A stretch of 64,000 bases of DNA, from assembly GCA_030278955.1 (NCBI GenBank), contig JAOANR010000001.1, positions 6,994,874 to 7,058,873 on the forward strand, given 5' to 3'. Shown here in pieces: positions 1-11,200 of this stretch. Below the pieces are notes generated by a model. That model made no database searches. It worked only from the letters and a program-made list of their open reading frames with translations, and was not told the origin of the DNA. Made by a program: the position numbers and the translations under genes. How positions within the stretch are numbered: position 1 is the stretch's first letter; each line of letters begins with the position of its first letter. The stretch is from Hygrophila difformis. Its lineage: Eukaryota > Streptophyta > Magnoliopsida > Lamiales > Acanthaceae.

Positions 1-641
1 TTTCACCTACAGTGAGATTTGGGGCTCCTTTTTTTTTTTTTTTTTCCACCCCTCTTTTTTTTTCCCCCCTTTTATTTGCAGCACAGTGGTGTCTGATTCT
101 TGAATTGAAAGCGTAGCATTCTTCTCTTGGTTCGTAAATCGTAAAATTCTGGTATTTAAAGCAACCCTTTTTCTCCTCGACTCCCTCGCTCTCTCGCTCT
201 CTCTCTCTCTCTCTATTATACACTGTGTATTAATCTGATGCGTGTATGTTTTTTGTCAAAGCAAGTGTGATCACTTTTTCCCTCTCTCGCTCTCTCTGAC
301 TGTCGTCCGTCCATCTCTCTCTCATCATTCTCTCTCAGAGTACCCGCCAAAGTTTGTGAACCAAAAGCGCGTTTAGCATTAAATGAAAAGTTGCTCTTGG
401 GAATGGGCAAATTTGAGTAATACTATATTTTATTGTAATATTATTTTCGTGATTTTTGTCTTAAAAACGGGGTTTGTGGCATCGCCGCAGTAACCGACAC
501 TGAGGCGTGACGACTGGTTTTACCGTTTTGTCCTCCGTGGAGTGAGTAATTAGGGGGCAGTTGTGGCAATTGAGGGTGTTAAATAATTATAGCCTGTGAA
601 ATGGGATTTTGTTTGGTACTGGCGTACTGCCAATAATTTTT
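1..641. other. Intergenic, CT-rich; possible leader of a leftward gene
   Basis: No protein-coding region is recognised here. There are poly-T/C runs at about 29-70 and CT-rich microsatellite tracts at about 183-213 and 280-335. Read on the minus strand these are GA-rich, as is common in plant 5' leaders, and a GTGAAA donor-like site lies at 6-1. A leader exon of a gene running leftward out of the window is possible but unproven. The stretch 420-641 shows nothing I can name. Confidence 0.3.
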
Positions 642-1381
642 GGGAAAACTGGGGCCCGGTACCCACAATCAAAATATTATAAGAGTCAAAGCCCCACTAT
701 TTCAAATATTATGTTTTAGGCCTCATGAAAGTTAAGCAAAACACATACAAATAACTTAGTAAACCACATACCAAGCACTTTATAAACCACATACCAATAC
801 AATGGTAAAATAAATATCAATAACCTGGTAAACAACACAAGGTACATACCAAGAATTTGGAAAGTACCATATGGAATATGTGGAATAACATGGTAAACAC
901 CATAAGGTATTTGTGGTAAAACACATACCAAGAACTTGGTAAATACCATATGATATATGTGGTAAACCATACTGGTATAATGTGTTAAACCACGTACCAA
1001 TAACTTGATAAATACTATATGATAGTTGTAGTAAAGCACATACCAATACAGTGGTAAACCACATATCATTAACCTGGTAAACACCATATGATATTTTTGG
1101 TAAAGCACATATCAAGAACTTGGTAAATACCATATGGTATATATGGAATAACCTGGTAAACACTATAAGGTATTTGTGGTAAAACACATACTAAGAACTT
1201 GGTAAATACTAAGTATATGATATATGTGGTAAACTACAAATCAAGAACTTGGTAAATTCCATATGGTACATATGGTAAACCATAGTCAAACATGTAATGG
1301 GGTGCAAAGTGTAACAAAATTAAGGATAGGGCTTAAAAAAATGGAAAGAATATAAAAAAGGGCTTGGGCCCTAGTTTACGG
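642..1381. mobile_element. TIR-bounded nonautonomous element containing a tandem array
   Basis: The left end reads GGGAAAACTGGGGCCC. The right end, read inward on the other strand, is CCGTAAACTAGGGCCC (12 of 16 positions match). Both ends are flanked by ATAATTTTT (633-641 and 1382-1390), a 9-bp direct repeat that fits a target-site duplication. A 9-bp duplication would suit a Mutator-like element, but the flank is low-complexity T-rich sequence, so the family assignment is weak. The interior has no transposase and is filled by an AT-rich degenerate repeat array. Confidence 0.5.
706..1290. repeat. Degenerate tandem array with CCATATGG palindromes
   Basis: Blocks such as AAGAACTTGGTAAATACCAT, ACCATATGGTAT and GTGGTAAACCACATACCA recur about ten times. 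The AGAACTTGG core (AGAATTTGG in the first copy) lies at about 852, 931, 1113, 1194 and 1244, so spacing is irregular (about 50, 80 and 180 bp). Many units are self-complementary (CCATATGG, ACCAAG/CTTGGT). Open frames across it are by-products of the repeat and are not taken as genes. Confidence 0.75.
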
Positions 1382-1399
1382 ATAATTTTTTGTGTCACA

Positions 1400-2187
1400 T
1401 GGGTGTTAACGAGCCGAACTGAGACCGAATACTGGTAAGCTCGGCTTGAGCTCGTAAGAATTCGAGCCTAGCTTTGACCGACCCGAGCGTTGACCAGGCT
1501 ACTTCGAGCCGAGCGTTGACCGAGCTTTGACGAAATCGAGCCGAGCTCGAACAGTCTCATTTTTATTTTCACATAATTTATAAAAGAAATTATATTTAAT
1601 ATATTGCATATATTTAATTACATATATTTTATTTAATCTATATATTTAAATAATTTTAAAAATATATTTATAATTTAAAAATTATTCCATCCGTTCCAAT
1701 AAATATGTCATGTTTGATCCAGGCACACTTTAACTTTTAATATTTTATATAACTTCTATATTTACTAATAAATAAATATATGTATGAAATTAAATATATT
1801 TGCTAGTGAATAAATACTTCTTTATTTTATATCCTTTTAAAAGGAGATGTATTAATTGCATAGGGTAAGTCTGTCGGAAATATAGCCATATACTCTATAT
1901 TTACTTTATTTATTTTAAAGTCTGCACAAATACAATACTAGTATAATACATTTCAAATGACATGTATTATATGAGACTCGTATTATAAGTTAATAGAACA
2001 CGAGCTTGTTCGCGAGCTTTTCGAGCCAAACTCAAAGGTGTTCGACTTGGCTTGTAATTTATTCCAGTCGAACTCGAACTCAAGTCGAGCCTATTCGAGT
2101 CGGATTTTAACCGAACCGAGCGAGTCGGATTTTGACCGAACCAAGCTCGAACTGTTCGCGAACTATACTGGCTCATTATCACCCTTA
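1400..2187. mobile_element. hAT-like nonautonomous element (GAGCTCG-rich ends)
   Basis: The left end is TGGGTGTTAACGAGCC. The right end, read inward, is TAAGGGTGATAATGAGCC, giving a clear terminal inverted repeat. Flanks share GTCACA (1394-1399 and 2188-2193), a 6-bp match within what would be an 8-bp hAT duplication. Both subterminal regions (1401-1560 and 2000-2180) are dense in GAGCTCG, CGAGCC and CGAACTCG motifs, as in many plant hAT MITEs. The middle is AT-rich and noncoding. Confidence 0.6.
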
Positions 2188-2193
2188 GTCACA

Positions 2194-2926
2194 GAACAGA
2201 AACCACTACTTTCAAACAAGTGTCTTTTTTATTTTTTTAGCCTTTGTTTTTTTAACTATAGCCGGAGAATTTTTTTTACATCTTTGTAGAATTGGGTCAT
2301 TCACTTCATGATAAATTAGGTCGCTCTGTTTGAGACATCTTTCATTATTAGTGATAATGTAAGATTATTGATAATATAATATTCCTGAGAATATGATATT
2401 GTTGAATTTTTTTTTATGTTTATTACATTCTATTAGATTGGAATTCGTATTTTTTTGTTCTAACTAATTTACAATAAAATTCTTTAATTCTAATTAAACA
2501 AATTTTATAAATATGTTATTTACTACAAAATATAAAATATTTAAACCATGGAAAATTCTTTATATAATTTATTATATGGTAATTAATAATTTAATGTCTC
2601 TAAATTCTTATTATTCGTAAATTATATATATGAAGATGAATAAATTTAAAAAAAATATGATAATTATATTAAAAATGTGTTTAAATAATTTAAATTTTTT
2701 CAATTGATGTTTTAAACAATAAAATTTCATATATTTATTATTTTTTAAGAATACAAAATATCTAAAATTATAAAATAAAATATAAAAAAAAATTAGGGTA
2801 GACAATGAATTAGTATAAAAATGAAGAAATAATGATGATCTAATACTACCATATATTTGAGTGAGAATCACGTTCCCACTCAAAACCCCTATATTTACAT
2901 GGAATATGATATTCACATGAAATATG
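2194..2926. other. AT-rich intergenic DNA
   Basis: Very AT-rich sequence with no recognisable gene or repeat boundary. Open frames here (for example on the minus strand at 2611-2916) are low-complexity and lack any domain signature. Confidence 0.5.
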
Positions 2927-2934
2927 TCTCAAGG

Positions 2935-3089
2935 CAGGGGCGGACACACCCCTAAGCCCGGTGGGGCCGAGGCCCCACATCAAATTAAAAAGATATTACT
3001 TTTTTTACCATTTTTTTACTCTAGATTTATATATAAAAAAAAAAAAGACTCCGGCCCTATCTCCCAAAAAATCCTGGGTCCCGTCACTG
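2935..3089. mobile_element. Short hAT MITE (155 bp)
   Basis: It begins CAGGGGCGGACACA and ends GGGTCCCGTCACTG, so read inward the right end is CAGTGACGGGACCC. Flanks are TCTCAAGG (2927-2934) and TCTCAAGA (3090-3097), an 8-bp duplication with one mismatch, as expected for hAT insertion. CAGGGGCGGA is a common terminus of small hAT elements in plants. No coding capacity. Confidence 0.8.
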
Positions 3090-3120
3090 TCTCAAGACAT
3101 ATGTCATTCAATAACTAATA

Positions 3121-3382
3121 CTCCCCTGTCTCATTTAACTTGTCTTGTTTGACTTCTGCCCATAATCCAATACACTTTTTGAATTGTTAATATCTCAAAA
3201 TATGTACAATGAAAATTTATATAAAATATAGTATATTCTAAAACTACGTGACCATACGATCTAACAAAACTCAACTCGATTATTTTTTTTTACAATATAT
3301 GCATACAATATAATTGAGTCAAAGTCAAACAATGAACAATGTCAAAAAGTCAAACATAACACATTATGTGGGACGGAGGAAG
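3121..3382. mobile_element. Stowaway-like MITE (262 bp)
   Basis: Starts CTCCCCTGTCTCATTTAACT and ends GTGGGACGGAGGAAG, flanked by TA on both sides (3119-3120 and 3383-3384). This is the Tc1/mariner Stowaway signature. The interior has the shared family segment around 'acgatctaacaaaactcaac'. Noncoding. Confidence 0.8.
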
Positions 3383-3384
3383 TA

Positions 3385-3650
3385 TTAAGAATCTTGAATC
3401 ACCTTATCCAAACCTCCCTAAATTTTACAAGCAATTTTTTTTAGCCGGGGTCATGGCTCATGCAAATATGCAATACTTCACCCATATGTGCAGCACAACT
3501 AAGGGTGCACAACTTCACCAATATGGAATGTTTGGAAGTCAACGGATTCGTTAGCAGATAGCGAATTTTGAGAGAGAATTGTGAGAGAATATGCTGATTG
3601 AATCCGCTATATGCTCCTAAATATGCCGGCATCCAAACGAACCCAAAATA
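3385..3650. other. Intergenic, nothing recognised
   Basis: Unique-looking sequence between two MITEs. No gene, repeat or regulatory signal could be supported. Confidence 0.4.
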
Positions 3651-3680
3651 TACTCCCTCCGTCCTATTACAAATGTTCTA

Positions 3681-3940
3681 CTTCCTCCGTCTCGTTCTAA
3701 TTGTCATATTTAACTTTTTTGCACTATTCATTGTTTAACTTTAACTCAAATTTTTATTATAGTTATGCAAGAAAAAATATAGTCAAGTGAGATATTGTTA
3801 GATTTGTCTAATCTTCTAGTTTTAGAATATCAAATCTTTATAAATTTTTATCGTATACAATTTAAGTTACTAATCGTTAAAAATGTGTATCGGCATACGT
3901 GTCCTGTGGGTCCACAGCAAAAACAGTGAGACGGAGGAAG
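3681..3940. mobile_element. Stowaway-like MITE nested at the LINE junction
   Basis: Starts CTTCCTCCGTCTCG and ends GAGACGGAGGAAG, with TA at 3679-3680 and 3941-3942. It lies at the 3' boundary of the LINE, next to the LINE's left target duplication, so it landed there after the LINE or within the same target. Confidence 0.8.
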
Positions 3941-3942
3941 TA

Positions 3943-5094
3943 CTTTCTATTTTTTTTGGCAAAGCCGAAGCCAGGAAAGAAATTAGAAAAAGAAGAAACC
4001 AAAAAAACAAAGAAACAACGAAACAGCACTAAGCTATACTAAAATCTAGGGAACATGACGCCGGAGAAGTCCGCCGCCAACTCCCCACGCACAAAGTCCG
4101 GTGGGAACGCCCATGTGGTGAAGAAGAGTTCCTTGGAAGTACCAAACTTTGCCAACTTATCTGCAATACCATTGCCCTCCCGAAGAACATGGGTGAACTG
4201 GCAGGACTGAAGAGCAGACCTCGCCTGACGAGCACGCTGAAGAAGAGAAGCCAAGGGATGGATACTGTCACTACATTCCAACAATTCCAAAGCAGCCTTG
4301 GAATCAGAATATACACAGATTCTTTCTAATCCAAGGCGAACAACATGTTCTAACCCAAAGGTAAGGGCTGCCACCTCCGCATAGGAATTTGTTTGAGAAC
4401 CAAGGTAGCCGCAGCCCCCTTGTATCCAATGTCCGTCCCCATTGCGTATAACATAGCCGAACCCCGACCTCCCAGGGTTGCCGAAGGAGCTCCCATCCGC
4501 GTGGAGGATGAAGCCATTATAGTTAAGCATATTCCATCCAACCAATTGAAACTCCCTGGTATGCACAACAGGTTCTCGCCGAGCATGTTGGAGCTCAATT
4601 CCCAGATGGAGAACCTCCCGATGCAGCGCCCAGGCCGACTTGGATTTATCACGAAAAATCCGTGCATTCCGTTCGATCCAAATCACCCAAATGGGCGATA
4701 GGAAGATGTCTCCAAACACCTAGAACATCCCGTGAAGAAACTCCCTAATAAGGGATTTAGGGAGATGTTCACAATCACATGGAATGTCGATATGGAGCAG
4801 CGTCCAAACTTGAGAGGCCCAACCACAATAAAACAGGCAGTGCGGCCAGGTCTCAATTGAGTCACCACAAATCTGACAGAGGGGCGATGTTGCTACCCGA
4901 CGGCAATAACGCAACTGATTAGTGGGAAGAGCAGCATGGCTAATTAACCAAATGAAGAAGCCAATTTTCTCCGGGATCCCTACCTGCCACATCCAACGCC
5001 AAGCAGAAGAGTCATCTGAAACCCCACTAAGAAATCCATACGCAGATCGCACATTGTAAGAGCCTGAACTATGATGCCTCCAAATCCAAATCTC
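3943..5094 (-). mobile_element. 5'-truncated LINE (non-LTR retrotransposon) 3' end
   Basis: Minus-strand element holding only the zinc-knuckle (zf-RVT) and RNase H part of a plant LINE ORF2, ending in an A-rich tail (T-run at about 3950-3957 on the plus strand). Flanking copies ATTACAAATGTTCT (3666-3679) and ATTACAAATGCTTCT (5095-5109) look like a target duplication. It is continuous with the 'ctttctat' after the nested MITE on the left and 'ttctat' on the right. Truncation at the 5' side and a long imperfect duplication are both typical of target-primed insertion. Confidence 0.8.
4039..5092 (-). pseudogene. LINE ORF2 remnant: zf-RVT plus RNase H domain
   Basis: The reading frame enters from the truncated 5' edge near 5092 (EIWIWRHHSSGSYNVRSAYG) and runs through a zf-RVT-type region with paired Cys (LCQICGDS, then HCLFYCGWA). 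A single TAG stop follows at 4722-4720, after which the same frame continues to 4039. The second half is a ribonuclease H fold of the plant LINE type. Its acidic residues are all visible: D in LHADGSS, E in SYAEVAAL, D in CVYSDSKAAL and D in GNGIADKLAK. So the RNase H domain looks intact while the ORF as a whole has lost its endonuclease and reverse transcriptase. It is a dead fragment, not a host gene. Confidence 0.85.
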
Positions 5095-5565
5095 ATTACA
5101 AATGCTTCTTTCTATAAATGGAAATACTTTTCTCCGCCAACAACTATGTGGACCCCATCATATACTCACAAATAAACTCTACCTTAATTCACATGTCCAA
5201 CAGTAACAAGACATTTGTAATGGGACGGAGGGAATATATTTTTTAAAAAATTAAATGTAAAATCCACATATTCATATCGGCCAATATTTTGTTTTTGTTA
5301 TTTTTTAAATCTAGGACTGTCATCATTTTTTCATTTGTCCGGATATATTTAAAATTATTGTCAATATATACCATTCATATACTTCCTCTGTTTTTAAATT
5401 TTTGCCACGAACCCACTCGGCATACAGTCCAATGCACATTTTAAACCACTAATAATTTAAATTCGGTACAAGTAAAAGTTATAAAAAAATCGATATTTTA
5501 AAACTACAAGACGAGTCGAATTTAACAAGATCTCACTTAACTATATTTTAACTTGTATAATTATA

Positions 5566-5950
5566 CACTACAAGAAAATTCCCATGCGGCGACCGCATAT
5601 GCGGTCGGTGGGCTCAGGACACGGGTCGTCCAGGAACCCACCGACCGGCCCACCGACCGGAACCGCCGGTCGGCGAATTCCTTGTAGGCCGCCATCCGGC
5701 GACCAGTAGTCACGCGGTCGGCGGCTCCGGCGACACGGCCACCGACCGCCGTGTGGTCGGTAGTCTCCGCCGACCACCTTGTCGACTCCGAATTTTGGTC
5801 GGTGGAGAGAAGATCTGGTCCTCCTGGACCAGCTTCCACCGACCGGCCGGCGACCGCAAATTCGGTCGGTGGCCGGCTGAACCAACGCAGTACCGGTTCG
5901 GCCACCGACCGGTGCACCGACCGCATGTGCGGTCGGTGGGACCTGTGTAC
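5566..5950. repeat. CACTA subterminal repeat region, left end
   Basis: About 385 bp next to the terminus, strongly GC- and CpG-rich, made of many direct and inverted copies of ACCGACCG / CGGTCGGT. A 16-bp perfect palindrome GACCGCATATGCGGTC lies at 5591-5606, and a near-palindrome of the same type occurs around 5909-5930. In En/Spm, short subterminal repeats bind the TNPA-type protein; that role here is inferred. Open frames in this block are compositional artefacts. Confidence 0.85.
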
Positions 5951-6261
5951 CTGCACCAGCAGAGCTGTTTTTTACATCCAAACCTGCCAACAAAAACAAA
6001 CCCAAGCAATGTGCAATCTTTATCCAAACACCTGCTACAAATCAAACCATTCAAACATCACCATCACACTAACTTGAAAAATACATTAATACATCAATCT
6101 AGATCAACATACACCGTCACGAAAACATACTCCAATCCACAACAAGTCCAACTAAGTAAAATCACACCAAAACCAAGTCTAAACACATCCTAGCATACAA
6201 CCATCCTACAAATATTTCAAACACAAATCCCCAACACCAAATACATAGAAATGCACAAAGG

Positions 6262-8117
6262 TCAGTGAACACTAATATCACCTCCACCGGTGCCACCTCC
6301 AAGGTCATCATCCCCATCGCCACGGTCTGGGGATCGAGGCCCTCTTACTCCAAGTACTCTCTCCAGTTGCTCAGCCATAGTCATCTGTGTCTGGGAGAGC
6401 CTCTCAACTCTATCCATGTAAGCTTCAAATTGCTCCTGTGTCACAAACTGTGAACTTGAGGGGGGGGGGAGTGATATCCTCACTGGCACCGGGCCTAAAG
6501 GACTTCGCAATCGAGCCCAGGCCATACACTGCATTGCGTCTGTCATGTCCGCCAAGGACATTGTAGAATGCCTCATCGGGATCGAAGTGCGGGCCAATCG
6601 TCGGGTCCTGGGTCAATGTTTCGGCCACTGCATTGAACTCCTCCTGTATTTCAAAATGAAGAGGAAATGAGTCTGGGCAATGTAACTTAATAAATTTGTT
6701 AAAGGATGAATGTGACATATATTTAACTTGGAATTGTTTAATAACTATAATTACATTAACTTGCTGTGACCGTTCCCTAATCCAGTTGTCCTTTTGATGT
6801 TTTCGCGTGTGTGTATGCTCGTGTAGCTCATGAAGATGGACAGTCCTGTTTTGATCAGCTGACTGCAAAATTTAGATTTAATGCAATGTAAGAACAAGCC
6901 TCATATGGAACTACAAATTAAAACAAAAAAACATGGTGAAAGCTTACTAATTTTTCCTTTGTGGCCCGAAATGTCTTTGGTCCAGCAGTGTGCGTCGGGA
7001 GGGCTTGTGCATCCTCCTGTCCCCGGCGCCTGTTTAGTTTGCCCCTTCTTGATTTTTCCTTAAAAGCCGCTGAATCCCATATACGAGCCCAATTCTGTGC
7101 AACCAGCTCGTCTGATGGCATCGGTCTTTTCTTACTCCTGATGTCAAGCGTGTAATCCTTGTATCTGGTATTTTCAAAAAAGTCATATAAATTATAATTG
7201 AACATATAATCGCATATTGAAAGAAATTTTATAAAATACCGCGTAATATTCTTCTTCTCCCACTCCTTCCGGACCGCTAATGCATGCTCTGGTGCCCAAC
7301 GAGCAACTTTCTGCAGTTCACGAATGTAAACTCAATGTATTACTTAGAATAGTAGATAAATAGCTAGAACTCAATAAACAATTGCATCTTACCTGGAAGT
7401 CCCCCCAGTAGAAGTCCTTTGTCGATTTCGTGACTTTACCCCAACTGATCCCATTCATATCGGATCGCATGGGGTATATGTCTGTAATCTTCCGAACTAA
7501 GGCATTCTCGAACTCAATACTGGAAGCAAAGGAATTTAAGCAATGTAGTAAGCTATAACTACATAGACGTCCGGTGAAAAATAATGTTATAACTTCAAAA
7601 TTAATTCACTTACACCCCATCCTTTGGTGCAATGAGCAGCCTCTCACGACCTGGCTGATCTTGCTGAACAACAGGAGGCCCTTCAAGTGCAGACCCCACT
7701 GATCCTAACAAGACAACAAAAAATAATGCCATATTTGTAGAATGGAAGGAAACAGTATGTAATATAGTTTGTACCTGGAGTATGAGGGGGGGGGGGGTGT
7801 CTCTGGAACAGCAGTAGAAGTGTCAGGTGTATCAAGTGGTTGCTCCTCCGAGCTGGATGTAGCACCTGGTGTTGAAGTCATCATTAATTGAAAGATTGTA
7901 ACTTAAGTGTCAAAAATATACCTGTAAGAAATTGTCTTGAACATCATGATTTTTTTGTTTTTTTGGAAATACCTGCAACCTGTCGTCTAAATGCCTGTGA
8001 AGCCCGCCTACAAGCTTCCGCGAGCTGTGAACCTGAGAAGATATGTCGAGGTCGGCCTCTCTGGGACCCTGCCCCACGTCCTGAACTCGAAGACGAGCCA
8101 CCCCCACGATCGGACAT
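6262..8117 (-). pseudogene. CACTA Transposase_24 (Ptta/En/Spm) gene, frameshifted
   Basis: Eight exons by splice consensus: 8117-7973, 7865-7775, 7704-7614, 7519-7393, 7310-7240, 7164-6948, 6862-6761, 6643-6262. The start is the ATG of MSDRGGGSSSSS, a low-complexity N-terminus. The middle carries the plant Transposase_24 features: RSKKRPMPSDELVAQNWARI, then an Arg/Lys-rich stretch and a THTAGP motif, followed by NWIRERSQQ. The C-terminus is a short coiled-coil-like segment (FEAYMDRVERLSQTQMTMAE) and an acidic/Gly tail. This family is the TNPA-like partner that binds subterminal repeats in CACTA elements. Two runs of C on the coding strand disturb the frame: 12 C in exon 2 (7786-7797) and 10 C in exon 8 (about 6460-6469). 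At each, a change of run length would rejoin recognisable protein. Either these are real decay or they are homopolymer sequencing errors. Confidence 0.75.
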
Positions 8118-8221
8118 CTGTAAAATGTTGATAACAAAAAAAAAATTAGAATTTACAATGAATTTTATTGTAGAATGAAAATGAGAATATATTGTACAAG
8201 ATGTCACAAAATAACTACATT

Positions 8222-11200
8222 TCAAGCTTCAAAATCATCATCCGAAGTATCCTGTGAAGGATCATCCGGATCAGTCTCATCCGAAGTAGAACTAGTGTCC
8301 AGCGAGGATTCTGAACTGCTATGCTCATCCGGCTGAAGATCAACATATTCGACTATATCATCTGTTAATCGCTCCCGTCTGGCTGTTATATTGGAATTTT
8401 CGATACCGAGTTGCTCTGGAACATCAACTTGGAATGCATCAGTAGGTTCTTCCCCGGGTTTCACGGTTATTACACCTCTAGGTTTGACTTTATACACGGC
8501 TACCCACTCATTCCTGCTCGCAATTGGTCTCATGGTGGGGAAGGATACATAGCACACCTGTGCCGCTTGAATAGCAAAAATGAAAGGTTCGTAGACATTC
8601 AAAGACTTAGAGATGTTGATCTCTACAAGCTTGTAGTTTGTATGAGTTCGGGTCCCGATCCCTTCACACGGATCAAACCATCTACATTTGAAGAATGTGG
8701 TTTGCTTGATAGGCAGTGCAGGATACTCTACGACTAAAATCTCTTCGATAATGCCATAGTAGTCACCATACTCAGATGATGTAATGCAAACACCACTGTT
8801 ATAAGTCGATCTATGCCTCCCATGTGCCTCTGTGTGAAATTTCATCCCATTTATAAAGTACATAGGATATGATGTACACATGGGCAGTGGGCCTTGTGCT
8901 ACGTGACACATACATGGATTTTCAGGTGGATTATCCACAACATAGGTCTCAAACCACTTAGGAAAAACGTCCGATATAGCTCCCCAAATTTCTGTCTCAG
9001 TTATTTCAGGGCGTTCTTCTTGCAATTGCTCCGAGAATTTCCTATATAAAACCAACGACCTTAAGTATCATCCAAACGGTTTTGAATATTGAAAACATTT
9101 ATCCAAATATTGAAGGATTAAAGTTCACTTACTCCAAATACGGCTCGATCTCTTTGCAATTCATCAGTAGGTATTTGTGTACAGCTACCAACTCTTGTTC
9201 GGATAAACGCCTCTTCTTTGACTTTCCTTGTGCACGTCCCGCATGTTTGAATACACTAGGAAGGACTTCGTCATAAGGAATGGTGCCACCGTCATCATTC
9301 CTAGGTACATTTCTCTCTCGGGTGAAAACATGCTTCTCAAAGTAATGAGAACAAAAAATGGAAGCCTCCCGGACCATATATGCGTTGCAAATACTACCCT
9401 CAACATGTGCCTTGTTGCGCACAGTTCTCTTCAATCGATTCAAGTACCTATAGGAGATTATTTAGCGCAAATTATCTTATAAGGAAAGGAAAGTAAAGTT
9501 TTCCATCGACGGGAAAGACATAACGTTGAAAAATAGAATCTACCTTTCATAGGGGTACATCCATCTGAACTGAACAGGACCGGCAAGACTAGCTTCGAAA
9601 GGTAAGTGGACGGGCAGATGTTCCATACAGTCAAAGAAGGCAGGTGGGAAGATAGTCTCCAACTTACATAAAACAATTGGAATGTCAATTGCCAACTTCT
9701 CTACATCCGCAACTTTGATTGTCTTCGCAGTCAAGGTCCGAAAAAAATTGCTCAATTCTGTTATTGGTTCCCACACACTTTTCGGAAGTAGCTCACGCCA
9801 TCCAACCGGTAGAAGACGTTGGAAGAATATATGGCAGTCATGGCTTTTCATGCCAAACATTCTATGTTTGTTCATGTCTATGCACCTGCCCAGGTTTGAT
9901 ACACAACCGTCTGGAAACTTTAACCCTCCAACCCATTTCAAGAATGTATCTCGCTTCTCCTTATCCATCGTATACACTGCTTTTGGATATCTGCCTGTAC
10001 GTGTGTCCCTATGCAGTTCAGGCCTGTTACACAATGTCACAATGTCCTCGCGTGCCTTGGCATTGTCCTTTGTCTTCCCCTGAACATCCATGACAGTGTT
10101 GAAAATATTTTCAAACACATTCTTCTCAATGTGCATGACATCCAAATTGTGACGTACCAAATTAGTTTTCCAATACGGTAGATCCCAGAAAATACTCCGT
10201 TTTTTCCACCCGCATGTCTTACTGATTACTGAATTCTCCACATCTGCTCTTAATTCTGTGACACGGCGTAGGCCCAGCGTTTCTATTTATTCCAACACTT
10301 CTTCGCCGCTCTTATACCTCGGTGGCAAACCATGTTCCTCACGATCCTTCTTGAATTTAGCCTTATCAACTCGAAAGGGATGATCTGAAGGAAGGAATCT
10401 CCTGTGAGTATCAAACCACGACTGTTTGCCACCCTCTTTAAGCCTAATAGATTCAGTTTCGTCCATACATACAGGGCATGCAGTCTTTCCATATGTGCTC
10501 CAACCTGACATCATAGAATATGCGGGAAAATCTCCAATAGTCCACATTAAGGCCGCCTTCAGCTGAAAGTTTTGTTTTGAAAATCTGTCGTACGTTGTGA
10601 CCCCTACATCCCATAACTCCAACAGCTCGGCTATCAAGGGCTGTAAGTAGACATCAATCCCCTGCTTGGGACTTGACTTCCCGGGAATAATGCATGTCAA
10701 GAACATGTATTCATCCTTCATACACATGTGGGGAGGCAGATTGTAAGGAGTTAAAATCACTGGCCAACATGAGTATTGAGAGCCTGACTGACCAAATGGT
10801 TGAAAACCGTCCGTACACAAGCCTAATCGAACATTCCGTCCCTCAGCACCAAATTCTGGATGACATGTGTCAAAATCTTTCCATGCCTTCGAATCGCATG
10901 GATGACACATCTCCCCAGACGACCCATGCGTATGTCCGATATGCCAAGACATGTGCTCCGCCGTTGCCTCCGATGCATACAACCTTTTTAATCTGTTTTT
11001 AAGTGGGAAATAAAACATGTACTTCCGTCCAATCCGTGAATTATAATTCGTTTCCCTGTACCGAGGCTCGTCACAAAACTTACATCTATCTAAAGTTGCT
11101 TCTTCGCGCCAAAACAACATACACCCCTTCACACAACAGTCTATTTTTTGAACAGGCAACCCCAATCCCTCAAGTAGTTTCTTTGCCTCGTAAAAGTTCT

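Larger units (their letters stand above)
3653..5234. mobile_element. Stowaway-like MITE split by a LINE
   Basis: The left fragment (3653-3679) starts CTCCCTCCGTCCTATTACAA. The right fragment (about 5095-5234) ends TTTGTAATGGGACGGAGGGA. TA flanks lie at 3651-3652 and 5235-5236. The two ends are inverted copies of one another, which shows they belong to one element now separated by more than 1.4 kb of later insertions. Confidence 0.75.

Noticed and set aside
216..410. 64-codon minus-strand frame at the window start
   Set aside because: Lies in CT/GA repeat DNA, no domain; at best an upstream ORF in a leader.
2611..2916. 101-codon minus-strand frame
   Set aside because: AT-rich low-complexity translation (Phe/Ile/Lys/Asn), no start context or domain.
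5561..6193. Overlapping open frames on both strands at the CACTA left end
   Set aside because: They mirror the CCGACCG repeats; several frames on both strands are open at once, as expected from composition.
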